Shown here: positions 25,519-34,383 of the stretch, piece by piece
How the letters are laid out: each line of letters starts with the position of its first letter
Numbering within the stretch: position 1 is the first letter of the stretch
Assembly: GCA_031281945.1 (NCBI GenBank)
Contig: JAITER010000083.1
Coordinates: 1-64,000 of the forward strand
From: Spirochaetaceae bacterium
GTDB taxonomy: Bacteria; Spirochaetota; Spirochaetia; Treponematales; Breznakiellaceae
Length of the DNA: 64,000 nucleotides
Direction: 5' to 3'
The notes under the pieces: model-generated
What the model saw: the letters and a program-made list of their open reading frames with translations, nothing else
The model's database searches: none
Told to the model about the DNA's origin: nothing
Position numbers and translations under genes: made by a program

Positions 25519-26130
25519 ATGAAAGTCATATTAAACAAAGACCTCGCGTCTTTGGGCGAAGAAGGCGACGTTAAAGAAGTCGCCAGAGGGTTCGCCCGAA
25601 ACTTCCTTTTTCCGCGCAACATAGCCTTGCGGTACAACGATGAGACGGCGGCCATGTTCGAAGCGCGCAAAGAAGAAATTGAAAAACGCAAAGAGCAAAA
25701 ACGCCATGACGCAGGGGCTGTAAAAGAACGCCTTGAAGCTCTGGAAATACTGGTTTCTGTGCCGGCGGGCCCCAACGGTAAACTTTACGGGGCTGTAACT
25801 ACTTTAACCGTGTCGGAAGAACTTGAAAAACAGGGTTTTCAGATTGAGCGCAAGAAGATTGAACTGCCGGGCGGCGGAATAAAAAGCGCCGGTAAATACA
25901 AGGCGCTTGTAAAACTGTACGGAGCGGCCCAGGCTGAAGTAAACGTAACTGTAACGGCGGCGGAAACAAAGACGGAAGAGACGCCTAAAGACAAACGCCG
26001 CCGCTGGAAGAATGAACGCGAAGAAAACCCGCAAGAAACAAAGCCTACTGAGGAAGCGGCGGAAAGCGGTTCTGAAGTTTCCGGCGAAAAAGAACTTGTG
26101 GAAGAAGAAACGCGGGAGCCTTCCGCCTAA
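25519..26130 (+). CDS. rplI: Ribosomal protein bL9 with acidic C-terminal extension
   Basis: 203 residues from the ATG at 25519 (AAGGAG upstream). The N-terminal domain MKVILNKDLASLGEEGDVKEVARGFARNFLFP is typical of L9, followed by the long helix and the C-terminal RNA-binding domain (SVPAGPNGKLYGAVT, IELPGGGIKSAGKY). The usual protein ends near residue 150; here about 50 more residues, rich in Glu, Lys and Pro, follow. Confidence 0.94.
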   Translation: MKVILNKDLASLGEEGDVKEVARGFARNFLFPRNIALRYNDETAAMFEARKEEIEKRKEQKRHDAGAVKERLEALEILVSVPAGPNGKLYGAVTTLTVSEELEKQGFQIERKKIELPGGGIKSAGKYKALVKLYGAAQAEVNVTVTAAETKTEETPKDKRRRWKNEREENPQETKPTEEAAESGSEVSGEKELVEEETREPSA

Positions 26131-26295
26131 GAAAACTATACGGAATGCGTGTTTTTGGCGGCGCGGGCGGTTTAAAAACTGTTCGCGCCTGTTCCAAAGG
26201 CGCGTTTAATTCCAAAAACTTGAAAGCTTGTAACGCGCCCAACCGGCGGGTTGTTGAACAAGTTCAATTTTAAGAAGATTCAACCGCCGTAAATA
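26131..26295. other. Spacer between rplI and dnaB
   Basis: 165 bases with no gene. A run GGGTTGTTGAACAAGTTC near 26248-26265 repeats a motif seen at 21274 and, inverted, near 24044. A transcription start for dnaB could lie here, but I see no clear promoter. Confidence 0.35.
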
Positions 26296-27633
26296 ATGTC
26301 CGATTTAACTATTAAAGATAAAATACCGCCGCACAACGAAGAAGCCGAAAGAGCGGCCCTGGGCGCCATGCTTTTGGACAAAGAAGCGGTCGCCAAATCG
26401 AAATTCACCCTTAAACCGGAAGATTTTTACAATCCCGCGAACGGGGTCGTTTACGAAGCTATCTGCGCCCTGGACGACCTAAACGTTAGAGCGGACATAC
26501 TTTCCGTTATAGACATATTAAAAAAAAGCGTAAAACTTGACGCCTGCGGAGGCGAGCCTTATATTTCCGCGCTCACCAATGTAGTGCCGACAAGCGCGAA
26601 CATAGCGCATTACATTCAAATTGTAAAAGAATGTTCCCTCCGGCGCGACCTTATACGCATAGCGAGTGAAATTACGGCCTGCGCTTTCGACATATCGCGG
26701 GACGCGAAAGAAGTTATAGCCCATGCCCAGGAATCTATTTTTGAAATAGCTTCACGCGGACAGTCTACGCCTTACAAATATCTTTCAAAAATTTTGTACG
26801 ACACGGTTATGCACGTTCACGAAGCTATGAAGAACAAGGACAAAGGTCTTATTTTGGGCGTTCCTTCGGGTTTTACCAAATTGGACGCCCTTACCTCCGG
26901 CTTCCAGAAATCCGAGATGATTGTAATCGGCGCGCGCCCTTCGCTCGGTAAAACCGCGCTCGCGTTAAATATGGCGATGAACGCCGCGATAAAGAATAAA
27001 ACGCCGGTGGCTTTTTTTTCGCTGGAAATGTCCGACATAGCTTTGGGCCTGCGCATGCTTTCCGCCGAAGCCCATGTGGATTCCATGTCGCTTAAAACCG
27101 GCTTTATGGATAGCGCAACATATAATTCCATAACTATGGCCGCCGGCAATTTGTATGAATTGCCGATATACATAATAGACCAGCCCAACATGAAGCTTTT
27201 TGATTTACAGTCCAGCGCCATGCGCCTTAAAGCCGAAAAAAATATAGGCATAATTTTTATAGATTATCTGCAACTTATAGTTCCGGAAAACAGCGGGCGG
27301 ATGAAAGATTACGAGCAAGTTACAGAAATTTCGCGCTCCATAAAAGGGCTTGCGAAAAGCCTTGACGTGCCTATAGTCGCTCTTTCCCAGGTGGGCCGCC
27401 CGTCGGAAGGGAACAGGCCGAGCCTGGCCTCGCTTAGAGGCTCAGGCTCTATAGAGCAGGACGCCGACGTGGTTATTTTTTTGCACCGCGAGCGCATTAC
27501 GGACAAGCCGCAGGGAGATAAACAGCCGGAATCCCTGGAAACCGAGCTTATCGTGGCTAAAAACAGAAACGGCGCTGTAGGTGAATGTAAACTGGCCTTT
27601 AGAAGCAAATTTACGCAATTTATTGACGTATAA
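26296..27633 (+). CDS. dnaB: Replicative DNA helicase
   Basis: 445-residue hexameric helicase of the replication fork. The N-terminal domain starts PPHNEEAERAALGAMLLDKEAV, and the RecA-like domain has Walker A GARPSLGKTALALN (about residues 214-227), FSLEMSD, Walker B IIFIDYLQLI, and LRGSGSIEQDADVVIFLHRE. The length is normal and no intein interrupts the P-loop. The ATG has no obvious Shine-Dalgarno. Confidence 0.95.
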   Translation: MSDLTIKDKIPPHNEEAERAALGAMLLDKEAVAKSKFTLKPEDFYNPANGVVYEAICALDDLNVRADILSVIDILKKSVKLDACGGEPYISALTNVVPTSANIAHYIQIVKECSLRRDLIRIASEITACAFDISRDAKEVIAHAQESIFEIASRGQSTPYKYLSKILYDTVMHVHEAMKNKDKGLILGVPSGFTKLDALTSGFQKSEMIVIGARPSLGKTALALNMAMNAAIKNKTPVAFFSLEMSDIALGLRMLSAEAHVDSMSLKTGFMDSATYNSITMAAGNLYELPIYIIDQPNMKLFDLQSSAMRLKAEKNIGIIFIDYLQLIVPENSGRMKDYEQVTEISRSIKGLAKSLDVPIVALSQVGRPSEGNRPSLASLRGSGSIEQDADVVIFLHRERITDKPQGDKQPESLETELIVAKNRNGAVGECKLAFRSKFTQFIDV

Positions 27634-27668
27634 AAACGGACGGCGGTTTTTATACAAAAGAGGTTGAT

Positions 27669-27965
27669 ATGGGTTTATTTGATTCTTGCGATTTGGAAAA
27701 TTTAAAAAACGAATCGGAATTTCATGTTTTTAACGAACTGGAAGCCCGAATCGCGGAATTTAAAGAGCCTATATGCCTTTGCGATGAATGTATAATAGAC
27801 ATGGCGGCTATGGCGCTTAACAATGTAAAACCATTATACCGCCATTCAATTTTGGGCGGGCTTTACGCTAAAGACGCGATGAGAGACGAAAAATACGCGC
27901 AAAGCATACGCGAGGCTGTATGGGAGGCGATTACAAAAATAAAAAAAAATCCTTCACACGCATGA
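27669..27965 (+). CDS. Small ComFB-family protein
   Basis: 98 residues made of one ComFB domain: acidic helix FHVFNELEARIAEFKEPI, cysteine cluster C36-L-C38-D-E-C41 with IIDMAAMALNNVKPLYRHS, the zinc and ligand region of the family. AGAGG stands before the ATG. It follows dnaB by 35 nt and precedes the glycosyltransferase by 34 nt, so the three may share a transcript. Cyclic-dinucleotide binding is known for relatives; inference here. Confidence 0.7.
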   Translation: MGLFDSCDLENLKNESEFHVFNELEARIAEFKEPICLCDECIIDMAAMALNNVKPLYRHSILGGLYAKDAMRDEKYAQSIREAVWEAITKIKKNPSHA

Positions 27966-27999
27966 CGGTTTTTATAAAACAAATCAAAAGGAGATTTAA

Positions 28000-28725
28000 A
28001 TGATTCCCAAAAAAATTCATTACATATGGCTCGGCGAGAAAAAATACGCCCTTGTTAAACAATGCATATCTTCGTGGAAGCGCCTTATGCCGGATTATGA
28101 AATAAAATGCTGGGATGCGGACAATATCCCAAAACACCACTGGGTGGATGAGGCGTTGAAACAAAAAAAATGGGCTTTCGCTTCCGATTATCTAAGGCTT
28201 TACGCGCTATATAACGAGGGCGGGATATATTTGGACGCCGATGTATACGCCCGCAAAAGATTCGACTGCTTCCTTGAAAACGACTTTTTTACCGCCGTTG
28301 AGTATAACGAAAAGAAATTCGCGTCCACAAATTCCGCCCGGCTTTTAAACGAAGACGGCTCCAAAAAAAACAATGACGCGGTGATAGGCGGCCTAACGGT
28401 GAACTCCGCCGTCATTGGAAGCGTTAAAGGCTCTCCCGTCATTTTGGATGCTATGCGCTATTACAACGAAAATCATTATATAAAAAACAAACTCCTTTTG
28501 GCCCCGGACGTAATGGCCCTGACATTGGAAAACTACGGGTTTAAATACCGCGATGAAAATCAAACTTTGCTAAACAACGGAAAAATTTACAGCACGGATT
28601 ATTTCGCGAGCGGCATAAAGCTTTTTGAAAAATCCGGCGAAAAGAAGAAGTCTGCGGGGGGGGGGGGGGGAATACGGTATACATTTATATACATCCACAT
28701 GGAAAGACTATTCCTTTACCGGTAA
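28000..28725 (+). CDS. GT32-type glycosyltransferase, C-terminus out of frame at a G15 tract
   Basis: The protein opens with MIPKKIHYIWLGEKK and has the DXD sugar-binding motif at D79-D81 in NEGGIYLDADVY, as in capsular and lipooligosaccharide transferases of family 32 (OCH1/mannosyl type). After residue 218 a run of 15 G (28656-28670) produces AGGGGG and then a short unrelated tail ending at 28725. With 14 (or 11) G the frame instead continues EYGIHLYTSTWKDYSF and stops at 28783; that tail carries the IHxxxxSW motif that normally ends these enzymes. So this copy is in the altered (probably OFF) phase. AAGGAG precedes the ATG. Confidence 0.85.
   Translation: MIPKKIHYIWLGEKKYALVKQCISSWKRLMPDYEIKCWDADNIPKHHWVDEALKQKKWAFASDYLRLYALYNEGGIYLDADVYARKRFDCFLENDFFTAVEYNEKKFASTNSARLLNEDGSKKNNDAVIGGLTVNSAVIGSVKGSPVILDAMRYYNENHYIKNKLLLAPDVMALTLENYGFKYRDENQTLLNNGKIYSTDYFASGIKLFEKSGEKKKSAGGGGGIRYTFIYIHMERLFLYR
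28656..28670 (+). repeat. G15 homopolymer, probable phase-variation switch
   Basis: Fifteen consecutive G inside the glycosyltransferase gene. Gain or loss of one G shifts the frame: G15 gives a stop at 28728, G16 a stop near 28740, and G14 a full-length family-like C-terminus ending at 28783. Poly-G contingency tracts are known in Treponema pallidum. Confidence 0.85.
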
Positions 28726-28783
28726 AATTATTTGGAAACTAAAATTATTTATAAAATTATTGTTGCTTTTAGCCCGGTTCTAA

Positions 28784-29052
28784 AAGCGGATGCGGGCGCC
28801 GGCGGAAAGAAGTTTACGGGAAAAATTCACGGTATTGAGCCTGTTTCAAAAGCCGGTCGCTTTCGCAAGGCTTTAACCTGTAGAAACCGCGTTTTTCAAG
28901 GTTGCGGTTCCAAACTTGAAGTTTTGGAGCCGCCTCAATTCTTTATTATATAAACACTATAAATCCCGCCGCTGTGATAATTTTCCAAAAATTGAAGTTT
29001 AAATTCCGCCTCTGGTTGTTATTAAGGCTCCGTTTTGTTAAATTGTTTTATT
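28784..29052. other. Intergenic region, no clear gene
   Basis: Between the alternative end of the glycosyltransferase and the next small gene. An open frame of 73 codons (28732-28953) overlaps the alternative tail and has no ribosome-binding site; I do not call it. The promoter for the metal-uptake genes may lie here. Confidence 0.4.
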
Positions 29053-29355
29053 ATGTCCCGTGATTTTGGGAAACGCGTCTATTTTACGGTTTTAACTTTT
29101 TTACTCGCCGCCGTTCTTTCCGCGCAGGTTTTTTTGCTAACCGCGGCGAATCATGATCACAACTGTAAACATTGCGCGGTGTGTTTAAAAATAGACGCGG
29201 CCATGCATATTTGGGACGGCTTTGAAGAACTTCTTTTACGTTCCGGCGTTTTTTCTTTATTTCTATTTATTTTTAAAAGATATACAAAAATAGCAAAAGC
29301 GTTTTGTTTTATACGGCTTACGCCGGTTTCTCTTAAAATAAAGTCCAATTCATGA
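29053..29355 (+). CDS. Small membrane protein with His/Cys metal-like motif
   Basis: About 100 residues: an N-terminal membrane segment (VYFTVLTFLLAAVLSAQVFLL), then NHDHNCKHCAVCLKI, whose two His and three Cys look like a metal site on the outer face, then a second hydrophobic segment (GVFSLFLFIF). It recalls small proteins encoded next to zinc or copper transporters. It sits upstream of a znuA/znuB-like pair, which supports a metal-related role. The ATG at 29053 is more likely than the TTG at 29035; neither has a good ribosome-binding site. Confidence 0.55.
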   Translation: MSRDFGKRVYFTVLTFLLAAVLSAQVFLLTAANHDHNCKHCAVCLKIDAAMHIWDGFEELLLRSGVFSLFLFIFKRYTKIAKAFCFIRLTPVSLKIKSNS

Positions 29356-29672
29356 TTTTTAACTCGGTAAAAATGCGTGAAAACGAATCCCGCGCGGCGG
29401 CTTCGGATAAAAAAATCTGTTTTTCATATTGAAAACCCAAACAAACCGGGAAGCCGCTGGAAACAAGAGGCGGGCTTTTTAAACGCCGTAAAAATAAAAT
29501 AGAGTTATACTTAACCTAAGCGCTGGCTTGGGTTAAGTCGACTTCCGCTTAAAGACGCAAAACCCGGGCGTTTTGCGACGGCTCAAAGTTGGCGGCCGGC
29601 CGCCTTTTAGTTGGCGGAATAAGCCCAAGCAGGCCGTTCTTGGAACGGCGTAAAGCAACAGGAGAATTATAC
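29356..29672. other. Leader of the metal-uptake genes with two hairpins
   Basis: Two hairpins lie here: 29509-29538 (ACTTAACCTAAGC with its near-complement, one wobble pair) and 29556-29577 (CGCAAAAC/GTTTTGCG). A clear TATA-like or Zur-type palindrome is not evident to me. No gene is seen. Confidence 0.4.
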
Positions 29673-30635
29673 ATGAAAAAATTATATATGTTTTTAATCG
29701 CGATCATTTGCGCTTCTATTTTTTCTTGCGCTAAAAAAGAAGCGCCTAAAAAAGAAAACGAAAAAATTACAGTGGTCGCCACTATTTTCCCGCCGTACGA
29801 TTTTGTGCGGGCGGTGGCCGGGGATAATGTGAACTTATCCATGCTGCTGCCCCCGGCGGCGGAAAGCCATTCATTTGAGCCCACGCCGAAAGACATTATA
29901 GCGGCGCAAAACAGCGATCTTTTTGTATACATAGGCGGGGAATCCGAGGTATGGGTGGATCGTATTTTAGAATCGTCCAAAATGGAAAAAACCCGCGTTC
30001 TAGCCCTTATCGACACGGTGAACGCCCTTGAGGAAGAAATCGTGGAAGGCATGGAAGAAGAGGAGGAGGAGGAAGCTTCCGAAGGCGCGGAAGAGGAAGC
30101 GGAATATGATGAACATATATGGACGTCTGTAAGGAACGCGAAAATTATGGCCGCTTCAATTTTAGGCGCATTATGCGAAATAGATGAGGCCAACGCTTCG
30201 GAGTACAAGGAAAATTTCGCCTTGTTCGCTTCATCTTTGGACGCGCTGGACGGCGAGTTCTCTCAAACAGTTGGCAAAGCCAAGTATAAAACGATTATAT
30301 TTGGCGACCGCTTCCCGTTCCGTTATTTCGCCGAAGATTACGGGCTTTCGTATTTCGCGGCTTTTCCGGGTTGCTCAACCGAAACCGAACCGAGCGCTTC
30401 CACAGTCGCTTTCCTGATAGACAAGGTGAAAGCCGAAAATCTTCCCGTAGTCTTTCATATTGAACTTTCCAACGAAAAAATGGCGGACGCGATAACCGAG
30501 GCTACAGGAGCGAAAAAATTACTGCTGCATTCCGCGCATAATATTTCAAAGTCCGACTTCGAAAAAGGGAGAACGTATCTGGAAATTATGCAAGATAACG
30601 TTGAAAATATAAAAATCGCGTTAGCCGCGGATTAA
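29673..30635 (+). CDS. ZnuA/AdcA-like zinc or manganese binding lipoprotein
   Basis: A cluster-9 metal ABC transporter substrate-binding protein. From the ATG at 29673 (AGGAG before it) it has a lipoprotein signal with Cys19 (ASIFSC). Metal ligands expected for the family are visible: His in ESHSFEPTP (about 66), His in DEHIW (about 147), His in FHIELS (about 262), and the FGDRFPFRYFAEDYGL segment. The loop before the second ligand, His-rich in most zinc proteins, is instead almost all Glu (about 118-145). The znuB-like permease follows; no ATPase gene is between or after. Confidence 0.88.
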   Translation: MKKLYMFLIAIICASIFSCAKKEAPKKENEKITVVATIFPPYDFVRAVAGDNVNLSMLLPPAAESHSFEPTPKDIIAAQNSDLFVYIGGESEVWVDRILESSKMEKTRVLALIDTVNALEEEIVEGMEEEEEEEASEGAEEEAEYDEHIWTSVRNAKIMAASILGALCEIDEANASEYKENFALFASSLDALDGEFSQTVGKAKYKTIIFGDRFPFRYFAEDYGLSYFAAFPGCSTETEPSASTVAFLIDKVKAENLPVVFHIELSNEKMADAITEATGAKKLLLHSAHNISKSDFEKGRTYLEIMQDNVENIKIALAAD

Positions 30636-30722
30636 GCGGCGGACGGCGCGAAATTTTCCGGCGGAAAGCACAAATTTTTATAACTTAAATGGCGTTTTCC
30701 GCCTTGTTTTTGGAGTGTGAAT

Positions 30723-31568
30723 GTGAGCGGTTTTTTATCTACAATATCCGATATGTTTTCGTACACGTTCCTTGTAAGGGCGTTTATAGTGGGCGTTCTG
30801 GTTTCGATTTGCGCCGCTGTTTTGGGCGTAAGCCTTGTTTTAAAACGCTATTCAATGATAGGCGACGGCCTTTCGCACGTAGGCTTTGGAGCGCTGGCCG
30901 CAGCTACGGCGCTTAACGCCTCGCCGCTTTCAGTTTCTATTCCGGTTGTAATAGCGGCGGCGTTTTTGCTTTTACGCATGGGCGAAAAAAATATAATAAA
31001 AGGCGACGCCGCGATAGCGCTTATTTCGACAAGCTCTTTAGCGTTAGGCGTAATTATTATATCTCAAAGCACGGGCATGAACACCGATGTATGCAATTAT
31101 TTGTTTGGAAGCATACTGGCGATGAACAAAAACGACGTCTATTTAAGCGCCGCTCTTTCCTGCGTGGTGATAATATTATTTATATTATTCTATAACAAAT
31201 TGTTCGCCATAACGTTTGATGAGGCTTTCGCGTCTTCAGCCGGCGTAAAAACCGGCGTTTACAATATGCTTATAGCGTTTTTAACGGCGGTCACCATCGT
31301 TTTGGGTATGCGCATGATGGGAGCCATGCTTATTTCGGCTTTAATCGTCTTCCCGTCCATAACATCCATGCGTATTTTTAAAGGATTTAAAAGCGTAACT
31401 ATATGCGCCGTATGCGTCTCCATATTTTGCTTTTTTTGCGGGATTGTATCTTCTTACGTTTACGCGATTCCAACAGGGGCGAGCGTAGTGCTTTTAAATA
31501 TAATCTTTTTCTTTTTATTTTGGGTTATAAAATCAGCGGTTTCGTCATATAAAAAGAAATCAGCGTAA
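30723..31568 (+). CDS. ZnuB-like metal ABC transporter permease
   Basis: 281 residues with about eight membrane segments, the fold of the ABC-3 family permeases. The motifs GVLVSICAAVLGVSLVLKRYSMIGDGLSHVGFGALA (starting near residue 20) and GMRMMGAMLISALIVFPSI are diagnostic. I choose the GTG at 30723, seven nt after a GGAG box, over the GTG at 30717. The substrate is zinc or manganese; the neighbouring proteins favour zinc. It needs an ATPase that is not encoded in this locus. Confidence 0.88.
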   Translation: MSGFLSTISDMFSYTFLVRAFIVGVLVSICAAVLGVSLVLKRYSMIGDGLSHVGFGALAAATALNASPLSVSIPVVIAAAFLLLRMGEKNIIKGDAAIALISTSSLALGVIIISQSTGMNTDVCNYLFGSILAMNKNDVYLSAALSCVVIILFILFYNKLFAITFDEAFASSAGVKTGVYNMLIAFLTAVTIVLGMRMMGAMLISALIVFPSITSMRIFKGFKSVTICAVCVSIFCFFCGIVSSYVYAIPTGASVVLLNIIFFFLFWVIKSAVSSYKKKSA

Positions 31569-31709
31569 GCCGCCGTCCCAAAACTTGCAAGCTTTTTTGG
31601 GGCCGGCATTATAAAAAGGCGGTTTCACAAGCCTTAAGCCTTGCGCGGGGCCGCCAAAATCAACCGGCGCCGGAACAGGCTCAATTTAGATTTACTGGAG
31701 AATTAAATT

Positions 31710-32264
31710 ATGCGCGATATTTTTTTAAAAACTTTATTTTTTTCTTTTTTACCGGCGCTCCTTTTATGCGCCTGCCAGAATAAAGCTCAAGCCCAAAATT
31801 TTAAAAAAACGGCTTACGCAAGTTCTACGGAAACGGCTTCCCCGCTTGAATCCAAAGCGGACGACGCGCGCTCCGCGACGCCGGTTAAAGCCGGAACAGA
31901 GGAGCCCGCAATCGAAATAAAAGAAAAAATGTTTATAGCCCAGACCAACGACGTTTATTTAAATTCCGAAGAATACATAGGAAAAAAAGTAAAACTGGAA
32001 GGCCTTTTTAAAAAAGAAGAATATAACGGGCGCTCTTATTGTTTTGTTCTGCGCTACGGCCCGGGCTGTTGCGGAAACGACGGCAACGCCGGATTTGAAA
32101 TAGCCTGGGACTCTGGCGGTTCCGGCTATCCAAAAGAAGACGACTGGGTGGAAGCGGCGGGCGTGTTCAAAAACTACGAAGAAGACGGCTATCCGTACCT
32201 GTACATATCTCTTTCCAGCCTAAACGTGTTGGCAAAACGCGGCAAAGAATTTGTAACCCAATAA
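31710..32264 (+). CDS. Lipoprotein with DUF1980/YcgQ-like domain
   Basis: 184 residues with a lipoprotein signal (LCAC, Cys22) and a long Ala/Ser/Glu linker to about residue 65. The C-terminal domain reads YLNSEEYIGKKVKLEGLFKKEEYNG, then FVLRYGPGCCGNDGNAGFEI and DDWVEAAGVFK. The Arg-x-x-x-x-CC-x-x-D core fits the DUF1980 domain of YcgQ-type proteins, known from zinc-starvation regulons with a partner permease. Together with the upstream ZnuA/ZnuB-like genes it makes a zinc locus likely. GGAG lies ahead of the ATG. Confidence 0.7.
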   Translation: MRDIFLKTLFFSFLPALLLCACQNKAQAQNFKKTAYASSTETASPLESKADDARSATPVKAGTEEPAIEIKEKMFIAQTNDVYLNSEEYIGKKVKLEGLFKKEEYNGRSYCFVLRYGPGCCGNDGNAGFEIAWDSGGSGYPKEDDWVEAAGVFKNYEEDGYPYLYISLSSLNVLAKRGKEFVTQ

Positions 32265-32382
32265 AAAAGCTTCCCATCCGTGTAATGTAAAAGCCCAAAT
32301 AAAGCCGCCGCCTACGGATTTAAGAAAAAACCGGTGAGTTTTTTAAGTCCGCCTTAAAAAAACTTAACCTGGGCGCTTGATT

Positions 32383-33195
32383 CTAGGCCTGGGAAGAGAC
32401 GGCGGATTTCATTTTTTGAACATATTCCCGTATGTATTGAGCGGATTTTTCACCGTGTTCTTCCACTATTTTTACTATCGCGCTTCCAACAATCACCCCG
32501 TCCGCTATGCGGGCTATTTCCGAGGCCTGGGCGGGAGTGTTTACGCCGAAACCCACAGCCACAGGAACGGAGGCGTTTTTTTTTATTTCAGCGATTAGCG
32601 GTTTAAGATCCGTTTTAATTTCGCCTCGAACGCCGGTGACTCCCATTGAAGAAACCATGTACAAAAAACCGTCCGCGTTACGGGCTATTTCCGCGATGCG
32701 CCGCCCTGACGTGGGGGCCGCAAGCGAAATTAAGGAGACGCCGTTTTTTAGCGCGTAAGGCTTTACGGCGCCCTGTTCTTCAAAAGGGAGGTCGGGGATT
32801 ATAACGCCGTCCACGCCGGAAGACGCGCAGGCTAAGAAAAACGCTTCATATCCGGCGGAATCGCCGCTTCCCTCCTGTTTTTCGTAGCGAAACACAGGAT
32901 TTAGGTAAGTTAAAAAAACTACCGGAACGGAGACGGTTTCGCGCAGATGTTTTACAAGGGCGAATAATTTTTTTAGGGAAGCGCCCGCTTTAAGCGCCCT
33001 TTCGTTAGCCCTTTGAATTACAGGCCCTTCGGCTATGGGGTCCGAAAAAGGGACGCCTATTTCTATTAAATCGCAACCGCCTTCCAGCATGGCGTGAACA
33101 AAAGCTTCTGTTTTTTCGATTGAGGGGTCTCCGCCTGTAACAAACCCTATAAAGGCTTTTCCATTTTTAAAAGCGTTTTGAATTCGGTTATTCAT
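32383..33195 (-). CDS. trpA: Tryptophan synthase alpha chain
   Basis: 270-residue TIM-barrel that cleaves indole-3-glycerol phosphate. The catalytic Glu is in [20 protein letters not shown] (near residue 47) and the catalytic Asp in [39 protein letters not shown] closes the phosphate site. The ATG overlaps the trpB stop by 8 nt. No other trp genes are present nearby. Confidence 0.95.
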   Translation of the reverse strand: MNNRIQNAFKNGKAFIGFVTGGDPSIEKTEAFVHAMLEGGCDLIEIGVPFSDPIAEGPVIQRANERALKAGASLKKLFALVKHLRETVSVPVVFLTYLNPVFRYEKQEGSGDSAGYEAFFLACASSGVDGVIIPDLPFEEQGAVKPYALKNGVSLISLAAPTSGRRIAEIARNADGFLYMVSSMGVTGVRGEIKTDLKPLIAEIKKNASVPVAVGFGVNTPAQASEIARIADGVIVGSAIVKIVEEHGEKSAQYIREYVQKMKSAVSSQA

Positions 33196-34369
33196 CTAAA
33201 TTTTTTCCTCTGTAACGGGCTATAGCCGCGACGTCCTTATCCCCCCTGCCGGAAAGACAAATAATTATAGATTCATCTTTTTTTAAATTTCCCGCTATTT
33301 TTCGGGCGTAGGCTACGGCGTGGGCGCTTTCAACGGCTGGGATGATTCCTTCCTTGCGGGAAAGGTATTCAAAAGCGTCCACCGCTTCGGCGTCTGTTAC
33401 TGGGACGTACTCGGCCCGCCCGCTTTTCCAAAGATGAACGTGCTCCGGCCCTATTCCAGGGTAGTCTAGCCCGGCGGAGATTGAATAAACCGGGGCTATC
33501 TGGCCTTCCGCGTTCTGGCAAAAATAAGATTTCATGCCGTGGAAGATTCCTTCTTCGCCTCTGGAAATTGAAGATGCGTGGGCGCCTGTGTCAAGACCCA
33601 GGCCGGCGGCCTCACAGCCTATAAGTTTTACAGAGGAATCCTCTATAAAGTTGTAAAAAAGCCCCATAGCGTTGCTTCCGCCCCCCACACAGGCTATAAC
33701 AGCCGCGGGCAATTTCCCCTCGCGCTCCAAAATTTGTTCCCGCGCCTCCCGCCCTATTACGCTTTGAAAATCACGCACCATTAGGGGAAACGGGTGGGGG
33801 CCCATAACGGAGCCCAAGGCGTAATGGGTGTCGTGAACGCGGGAAACCCACTCGCGCATAGCCTCATTCACCGCGTCTTTTAAAGTTCCGGTTCCGTCGC
33901 AAACCGGATTCACCTTTGCGCCCAGCAGTTCCATGCGGTACACATTTAACGCCTGCCTCACCGTATCTTCTTTCCCCATAAATATTTCACATTCAAGCCC
34001 AAGCAAAGCGGCGGCTGTGGCGGCGGCGACCCCGTGCTGGCCGGCTCCCGTTTCGGCTATAATGCGCGTTTTTCCCATCTTTTTCGCCAAAAGAGCCTGT
34101 CCCAGCACGTTATTGATTTTATGGCTGCCTGTATGATTTAAATCTTCGCGTTTAAGATAAATTTTAGCGCCGCCCAAATCTTCCGTCATACTGGAAGCGT
34201 AATACAGAAGAGAGGGCCTGCCGGCGTAATCTCTTAATAAAGCTTTTAATTCCGCGCAAAAATTCGCGTCGTTTTTATAGAAGTTATAAGCCTTCTCCAG
34301 GTTTATAACTTCGGTCATTAAAGTTTCCGGAATAAAGCGCCCGCCAAAATCTCCAAATCTTCCGTCCAA
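33188..34369 (-). CDS. trpB: Tryptophan synthase beta chain
   Basis: 393-residue PLP enzyme that joins indole and serine. The PLP lysine is in [31 protein letters not shown] binds serine/indole, and [14 protein letters not shown] is the phosphate loop; this is the TrpB1 type. The start is a TTG with AGGAGG five nt ahead; it reads [18 protein letters not shown], the usual N-terminus. A strong hairpin with T-run stands directly before the ribosome-binding site. Confidence 0.95.
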   Translation of the reverse strand: MDGRFGDFGGRFIPETLMTEVINLEKAYNFYKNDANFCAELKALLRDYAGRPSLLYYASSMTEDLGGAKIYLKREDLNHTGSHKINNVLGQALLAKKMGKTRIIAETGAGQHGVAAATAAALLGLECEIFMGKEDTVRQALNVYRMELLGAKVNPVCDGTGTLKDAVNEAMREWVSRVHDTHYALGSVMGPHPFPLMVRDFQSVIGREAREQILEREGKLPAAVIACVGGGSNAMGLFYNFIEDSSVKLIGCEAAGLGLDTGAHASSISRGEEGIFHGMKSYFCQNAEGQIAPVYSISAGLDYPGIGPEHVHLWKSGRAEYVPVTDAEAVDAFEYLSRKEGIIPAVESAHAVAYARKIAGNLKKDESIIICLSGRGDKDVAAIARYRGKNLDE

Positions 34370-34383
34370 AGAAGCCTCCTAAA

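Noticed and set aside
28732-28953. 73-codon open frame behind the glycosyltransferase
   Set aside because: It overlaps the alternative C-terminus of that gene, has a TTG start and no ribosome-binding site.
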